A DNA stretch of 9,061 bases from an uncultured Ignavibacteria bacterium. Its GTDB lineage: Bacteria > Bacteroidota > Ignavibacteria > Ignavibacteriales > Ignavibacteriaceae. The notes under the pieces were generated by a model, which saw nothing but the letters and a program-made list of their open reading frames with translations, was not told the origin of the DNA and searched no databases. Positions within the stretch are counted from its first letter, which is position 1. Every line of letters starts with the position of its first letter. Shown here piece after piece: positions 5,982 through 9,061 of the stretch. The translations under genes and the position numbers were made by a program. Location: NCBI GenBank assembly GCA_937996765.1, contig CALKUG010000482.1:1-9061 (forward strand), written 5' to 3'.

Positions 5982-6436
5982 AACAATTTATCGTTACTAT
6001 TTTAGTAATATTTATTGCGGTTTCTGTTCTCAATGCTCAACCCGAGCGCGGAAAACGTGATAAAGCTATGAAGCGTATAGAGCAACTTGAAAAGCTTCAG
6101 ATTATTGAGCGTCTTGATCTTGGTGAAGAACAGGCAATTAGATTTTTTGTAATGAAAAATCGCTTCCGCGATGAACGCGAAAGTATTATGCAAAAAATAA
6201 ACGATGTTCTGGATAAAGCAGAAAAAACCAATGATGAAAGCGAACTTAATCCACTTTCCGATGAATTTGAACGGCTCAACAGAGCCCTATCAAGAAACAG
6301 AGAGGATTTTGTTGCCTCAGTTCGAGCTATGCTCACACCTAAACAGCAAATGGAGTTTTTTGTTTTTGAACGCAGGTTTAGAGATGAGTTACGCGATTTA
6401 ATGAAGGGCAGAGGTCCTAAGGGTCGCGAGGATTAA
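5978..6436 (+). CDS. Spy/CnrX-like periplasmic protein of the sigma operon (no His or Cys)
   Basis: A 152-residue protein with a signal peptide (1-20, ending LNA before QP). The mature part is almost all charged helix, with LDLGEEQ (46-52) and LTPKQ (119-123) in the positions of the two LTxxQ-type motifs of the Spy/CpxP/ZraP/CnrX group. It ends RGPKGRED, sharing RGPKGR with the divergent Spy-like protein, so the two are probably paralogues. It contains no histidine and no cysteine, so it lacks the ligands used by metal sensors such as CnrX; a chaperone or an envelope-stress sensor is more likely than a metal sensor. The ATG overlaps the anti-sigma stop (ATGA), with GGAG eight bases upstream. 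Being the third gene of the sigma operon suggests it modulates the anti-sigma factor or is a stress effector. Confidence 0.75.
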   Translation: MKQFIVTILVIFIAVSVLNAQPERGKRDKAMKRIEQLEKLQIIERLDLGEEQAIRFFVMKNRFRDERESIMQKINDVLDKAEKTNDESELNPLSDEFERLNRALSRNREDFVASVRAMLTPKQQMEFFVFERRFRDELRDLMKGRGPKGRED

Positions 6437-6453
6437 TTAGCAACAATGATTCT

Positions 6454-6492
6454 TTACTTCTCGGTAAAAATTGTATTTTTGCCGAGAAGTAA
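6454..6492. repeat. Long hairpin before the CDF exporter gene
   Basis: The left arm TTACTTCTCGGTAAAAA (6454-6470) and right arm (6476-6492) are inverted repeats over 17 bp with one T/C difference, which would be a G-U pair in RNA, around a five-base TTGTA centre. Neither side is followed by a T-run, so it is not a standard intrinsic terminator, though it lies 17 bp after the stop of the Spy-like gene. It overlaps a TAnnTTTG promoter box, so an operator for the exporter or an RNA control structure is plausible. Confidence 0.65.
6474..6481 (+). promoter_or_regulatory. TAnnTTTG -7 box inside the hairpin (TATTTTTG)
   Basis: An exact TAnnTTTG match lies 25 bases before the preferred exporter start. 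A TTTA (6453-6456) sits 17 bases upstream in place of the TTTG -33 box, so the pairing is imperfect. If used, transcription begins near 6488, after the alternative TTG start at 6471. Confidence 0.4.
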
Positions 6493-6506
6493 TTTATGAG
6501 TTATCA

Positions 6507-7475
6507 TTGGCAGAATTGCACAACCACACACATCATCATTCGCACAACCATCCACACGCGCATGCTCATGGGCATTCGCATTCTCATATTCCCACTAATT
6601 TTACCTCAGCTTTCATTATCGGAATTGTTCTCAATACGTTATACGTGGTTGTTGAGTTTGGTTACGGAGTAGCAGTAAACTCGATGTCGTTAATAGCCGA
6701 TGCAGGACATAATCTGAGCGATGTGTTAGGACTCCTTTTAGCATGGGGAGCAGCATGGCTCGCAAAGCGCAATGCAAGTAAAAAGCATACTTACGGATTC
6801 CGTAAATCCACCATTTTAGCATCTTTAATTAACTCCGTTTTGTTGTTCGTGGCAATCGGCGCTATAACTATTGAGGCGATACAACGGTTTTTTAATCCCG
6901 TTTCCGTTCCCGGTTCAGTTGTTATGATAGTGGCAGGTATTGGGTTAGTTATCAATGCTGCTACTGCTATGCTTTTTATGCGAGGTAAAGAGCACGATTT
7001 AAACATTAAAGCAGCATTTATGCACATGGCTGCCGATGCACTTGTTTCGGGGGGAGTGGTTGTTGCAGGGTTAGTGGTTCTTTTAACCGGATATACTTTT
7101 ATAGATCCTTTGGTGAGCTTAATTATTGTTGTGATACTTGCTTTGGGTAGTTGGAGAATGTTGAGAGATTCCGCTTCGCTTACGATGGATGGAGTCCCTG
7201 AAGCAGTGGATTATAATCAGGTTGCTGCATATTTGAGCCAGATACCCGGTGTGATTGGCGTTCACGACCTTCATATTTGGGCGATGAGTACCACCGAAAA
7301 TGCAATGACGGTTCACCTTGTTACCAACGAAGCAAAAAACAATAACGACTTTACAGCACATATTGCTGAGCATCTGCATTCTCATTTTAGTGTGCATCAT
7401 AGCACTATTCAAATGGAAATTAACGAAAGAATGCACGATTGCGACCATACCCCCTGCGCTGAAGTAAAGGGATAG
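6507..7475 (+). CDS. CDF-family cation exporter (CzcD/ZitB-like, Zn/Co type)
   Basis: A six-helix inner-membrane cation diffusion facilitator of 322 residues that exports divalent metal, most likely zinc or cobalt, in exchange for protons. The transport site is intact: H68-N-L-S-D72 in TM2 and H173-M-A-A-D177 in TM5, the HxxxD/HxxxD pattern of zinc-type members. The cytoplasmic C-terminal domain is typical (MDGVPEAVDYNQV and HDLHIWAMST, about 227-261). The N-terminus (5-27) alternates His with other residues, and the C-terminus has HDCDHTPC (310-317), both extra metal-binding segments. The start is uncertain: TTG at 6507 (with GAG six bases upstream) gives the normal short His-rich leader; TTG at 6471 lies in the hairpin and upstream of the predicted transcript start. 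It follows the sigma/Spy operon, so stress-linked metal efflux is an attractive inference. Confidence 0.9.
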   Translation: MAELHNHTHHHSHNHPHAHAHGHSHSHIPTNFTSAFIIGIVLNTLYVVVEFGYGVAVNSMSLIADAGHNLSDVLGLLLAWGAAWLAKRNASKKHTYGFRKSTILASLINSVLLFVAIGAITIEAIQRFFNPVSVPGSVVMIVAGIGLVINAATAMLFMRGKEHDLNIKAAFMHMAADALVSGGVVVAGLVVLLTGYTFIDPLVSLIIVVILALGSWRMLRDSASLTMDGVPEAVDYNQVAAYLSQIPGVIGVHDLHIWAMSTTENAMTVHLVTNEAKNNNDFTAHIAEHLHSHFSVHHSTIQMEINERMHDCDHTPCAEVKG

Positions 7476-7484
7476 CAGAAATAA

Positions 7485-7516
7485 TTTGCGAAAGAGCGGG
7501 GCAGTGTTTATCTTTG
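7485..7516 (+). promoter_or_regulatory. Bacteroidetes-type promoter of rplU-rpmA (TTTG-N20-TATCTTTG)
   Basis: TTTG at 7485-7488 and TATCTTTG at 7509-7516 match the -33 and -7 elements (TTTG, TAnnTTTG) of the Bacteroidetes primary sigma factor with a 20-base spacer, inside the normal range. The start of transcription would be near 7523, leaving a leader of about 37 bases with AAGGAA before the rplU ATG. Confidence 0.75.
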
Positions 7517-7559
7517 TAATTCGATAATTAACAGATTCATGTAAAAAAAGGAAATAAGA

Positions 7560-7823
7560 ATGATCGCTGTAGTTGATATTGCGGGCCAACAATTCAAAGT
7601 TTCCGAAAATGGTAAATACTACGTACCTCGTTTAAAAGATGAAGTTGATACTGAAATCGTTTTAGACAAAGTATTGTTAGTAACCTCGGGAGAGGGAACT
7701 ACCAAAGTCGGAACCCCGTATGTCGGTGATGCCAAAGTGCACGCTAAAGTTATTGCTCATCTTAAAGATGACAAGGTGATTGTATTCAAGAAGAAAAGAA
7801 GAACCGGCTACCAAAAAAAGTAA
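7560..7823 (+). CDS. rplU: 50S ribosomal protein L21, ends early at an apparent frameshift
   Basis: L21 of the large ribosomal subunit, a 23S rRNA-binding protein. The open frame gives 87 residues, with the usual start IAVVDIAGQQFKV, the middle VLLVTSGEGTTKVGTPYV and the basic VFKKKRRTGYQKK. Normal bacterial L21 is about 103 residues and continues with a GHRQ motif. Here a TAA at 7821-7823 cuts it off right after a run of seven A (7813-7819), and the missing C-terminus is intact in the +1 frame (7822-7872). Joining the frames gives 103 residues, exactly standard. The ATG has AAGGAA six bases upstream and a strong promoter precedes it. rpmA follows in the usual order. An essential gene broken this way suggests a sequencing or assembly error in the A-run, or slippage that restores the frame. 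Confidence 0.9.
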   Translation: MIAVVDIAGQQFKVSENGKYYVPRLKDEVDTEIVLDKVLLVTSGEGTTKVGTPYVGDAKVHAKVIAHLKDDKVIVFKKKRRTGYQKK

Positions 7824-7872
7824 CGGTCATCGCCAGCACCTCACCAGAATTCAAATTGTGAAAATAGGATAA
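7822..7872 (+). other. rplU: Displaced C-terminal segment of L21 in the +1 frame
   Basis: Read from 7822, this stretch encodes NGHRQHLTRIQIVKIG and a TAA at 7870-7872. GHRQ followed by T-x-I-x-I is the hallmark C-terminus of bacterial L21. The TAA overlaps the AAGGAG Shine-Dalgarno site of rpmA (7871-7876), the tight spacing expected of the true gene end. Removing one A from the preceding A7 run fuses it in frame to the upstream part. Confidence 0.85.
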
Positions 7873-7885
7873 GGAGAGAAAATAA

Positions 7886-8143
7886 ATGGCTCATAAGAAA
7901 GGTCAAGGATCTACCAAAAACGGACGCGATAGTAATTCCCAACGTTTGGGTGTAAAGCGTTTCGGAGGACAGTTAGTTAACGCAGGTGAGATATTGGTTC
8001 GTCAGCGCGGAACAAAGTTCCATCCGGGAACCAACGTAATGCGCGGAAGCGACGACACCCTTTTTGCAACTTCGAACGGTATTGTAAAGTTTGAAATTGG
8101 CAGAAACGATCGTCAGTTTATTTCAGTGTATCCTGCTATCTAA
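7886..8143 (+). CDS. rpmA: 50S ribosomal protein L27
   Basis: Large-subunit protein L27, whose N-terminal tail reaches the peptidyl-transferase centre. At 85 residues it has the family length. It starts MAHKKGQGSTKNGRDSNSQRL and continues VKRFGGQLVNAGEILVRQRGTKFHPG, the near-invariant L27 sequence. There is no cleavable N-terminal extension of the Firmicutes type. AAGGAG lies nine bases before the ATG. It follows rplU in the near-universal rplU-rpmA order and precedes mdh by 16 bp, so the three are probably one transcript from the promoter at 7485-7516. Confidence 0.97.
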   Translation: MAHKKGQGSTKNGRDSNSQRLGVKRFGGQLVNAGEILVRQRGTKFHPGTNVMRGSDDTLFATSNGIVKFEIGRNDRQFISVYPAI

Positions 8144-8159
8144 TTATTAAGGTAAAACT

Positions 8160-9061
8160 ATGAAAAAGATAACCGTAATTGGTGCGGGTAATGTTGGAGC
8201 TACCGCAGCACAGCGTATTGCTGAAAAGCAATTAGCCGAACAAGTTGTTCTCTTAGATATCGTAGAAGGCGTTCCGCAAGGTAAAGCTCTCGATATGTGG
8301 GAATCTGCTCCTGTCGAAGGGTTTGATACGGCTGTAATCGGCTCAAATGATTATAACGATTCTGCAAATTCGGATATCATTGTTGTAACTGCAGGTTTGG
8401 CTCGTAAGCCGGGCATGAGCAGAGACGATTTATTGGTTGCGAATGCAAAAATTGTTAAATCGTGTGTTGAACAAGCCGTTGCTGTTTCACCGCAGTCAAT
8501 CATTGTAGTGGTATCCAATCCGCTTGATGTTATGACGTATGTTGCAATGAAAGTAAGCGGATTTGAGAAGAATCGTGTTGTTGGTATGGCCGGCGTACTC
8601 GATACAGCTCGTTATCGTTTATTTATTGCTCAAGAACTCGGTGTTTCAGTAAAAGATGTAAGTGCATTAGTTCTCGGTGGACACGGTGATTCGATGGTTC
8701 CGCTTGTTCGTTATACCAATATATCAGGTATTCCGCTCAGCGAACTTCTCCCCGCAGAGAGAATCGAGAAATTAGTTGACCGCGCTCGTAACGGCGGTAT
8801 TGAAATCGTTAATTATCTGAAAACAGGTAGTGCATATTATGCTCCATCTTCTTCAGCGGTTGATATGGTAGATGCCATTGCCCGCAACAAGAAGAGAATA
8901 CTCCCTTGCGCTGCTTACCTCGAAGGTGAATACGGTCTCAGTGGCGTTTATGTAGGCGTTCCTTGTAAATTAGGAAGCAACGGTGTTGAACATATATATG
9001 AGTTAAAGCTTACCGATGAGGAAGCAGCAGCTCTTAAACGCTCAGCAGATGATGTAGCCGC
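8160..9061 (+). CDS. mdh: Malate dehydrogenase, LDH-like type (3' end cut by window)
   Basis: NAD-dependent malate dehydrogenase of the TCA cycle (malate + NAD to oxaloacetate + NADH), 300 residues visible of an expected 310 or so. The Rossmann motif G8-A-G-N-V-G13 and Asp33 after VVLL indicate NAD preference. The substrate loop ARKPGMSR holds Arg82 and Arg88, and the segment VVSNPLDVMT and catalytic His175 in GGHGDSMVPL are present. The ARKPGMSR loop favours malate dehydrogenase over lactate dehydrogenase, of the LDH-like type found in Chlorobi, Bacteroidota and other phyla. The ATG at 8160 has AAGG seven bases upstream. The frame stays open to the window edge. Its place 16 bp after rpmA suggests co-transcription with ribosomal protein genes and thus growth-linked expression. 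Confidence 0.95.
   Translation, partial: MKKITVIGAGNVGATAAQRIAEKQLAEQVVLLDIVEGVPQGKALDMWESAPVEGFDTAVIGSNDYNDSANSDIIVVTAGLARKPGMSRDDLLVANAKIVKSCVEQAVAVSPQSIIVVVSNPLDVMTYVAMKVSGFEKNRVVGMAGVLDTARYRLFIAQELGVSVKDVSALVLGGHGDSMVPLVRYTNISGIPLSELLPAERIEKLVDRARNGGIEIVNYLKTGSAYYAPSSSAVDMVDAIARNKKRILPCAAYLEGEYGLSGVYVGVPCKLGSNGVEHIYELKLTDEEAAALKRSADDVA

Noticed and set aside
6446..6499. A 17-codon ORF (MILYFSVKIVFLPRSNL) spanning the hairpin, possible leader peptide
   Set aside because: It has no well-spaced Shine-Dalgarno site and no run of one regulatory codon; its coding frame is explained by the hairpin sequence itself.
6496..6510. ATG at 6496 as the CDF start
   Set aside because: It is in another frame, which gives a protein unlike CDF exporters; the in-frame TTG at 6507 is used instead.
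6528..6594. Repetitive CAC/CAT sequence near the CDF start as a DNA repeat
   Set aside because: It encodes the usual His-rich N-terminus of zinc-type CDF proteins.
7119..7592. Minus-strand 157-codon ORF over the CDF and rplU junction
   Set aside because: It lies antisense to two clearly conserved genes and shows no domain or ribosome-binding site.
7811..7862. -1 frameshift at the A-AAA-AAG slippery site in rplU
   Set aside because: The -1 frame reads VTVIASTSPEFKL and stops; only the +1 frame gives the L21 C-terminus, so dnaX-like -1 recoding does not explain it.

Overview
The window (about 9.06 kb, AT-rich, dense, gaps all under 150 bp) looks like a chromosomal stretch from a member of the FCB group (Bacteroidota/Chlorobiota/Ignavibacteria/Kapabacteria side). 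Three things support this. A textbook Bacteroidetes-type promoter (TTTG-N20-TAnnTTTG) lies before the ribosomal genes, and further exact TAnnTTTG boxes precede other genes. A secreted protein resembles the FCB DUF5683 type. The sigma/anti-sigma/Spy gene set is common in these phyla. Most genes also keep Shine-Dalgarno sites, which is more Chlorobi/Ignavibacteria-like than classical Bacteroides. The phylum call is inference. No tRNA, rRNA, CRISPR array or insertion sequence was found.

Region 1 (1-1910, plus strand): the tail of an unidentified gene, a NifX/NifB-like dinitrogenase-cofactor-family protein with a Cys/His-rich tail, a predicted heavy-metal exporter of the ArsP_2/DUF2899 family, and a hotdog-fold thioesterase. 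The small protein and the exporter both carry CSDC followed by histidines, which suggests a metal handover pair.

Region 2 (1894-4638, minus strand): a Spy/CpxP-like periplasmic protein followed by a clear terminator, then mtaB (tRNA ms2t6A37 methylthiotransferase) coupled by a TAATG overlap to a secreted DUF5683-like protein. That last gene converges on the thioesterase gene with overlapping stop codons.

Region 3 (4639-6436): an ECF sigma factor, a membrane-anchored putative anti-sigma factor and a second Spy-like protein form a tight plus-strand operon, divergent from the first Spy gene. The divergent intergenic region holds a striking bipartite inverted repeat, probably the control site of both transcripts. 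The layout recalls the sigma/anti-sigma/periplasmic-sensor logic of cnrYXH, but the operon's own Spy protein has no His or Cys.

Region 4 (6437-7475): a CDF-family zinc/cobalt-type exporter with a His-rich N-terminus, preceded by a 17-bp-arm hairpin that contains a TAnnTTTG box.

Region 5 (7476-9061): rplU, rpmA and the start of mdh. rplU stops early, but the missing conserved L21 C-terminus is intact in the +1 frame directly after a run of seven A. It is either a sequence error, a real mutation or a recoding site, and it is the most checkable anomaly here.
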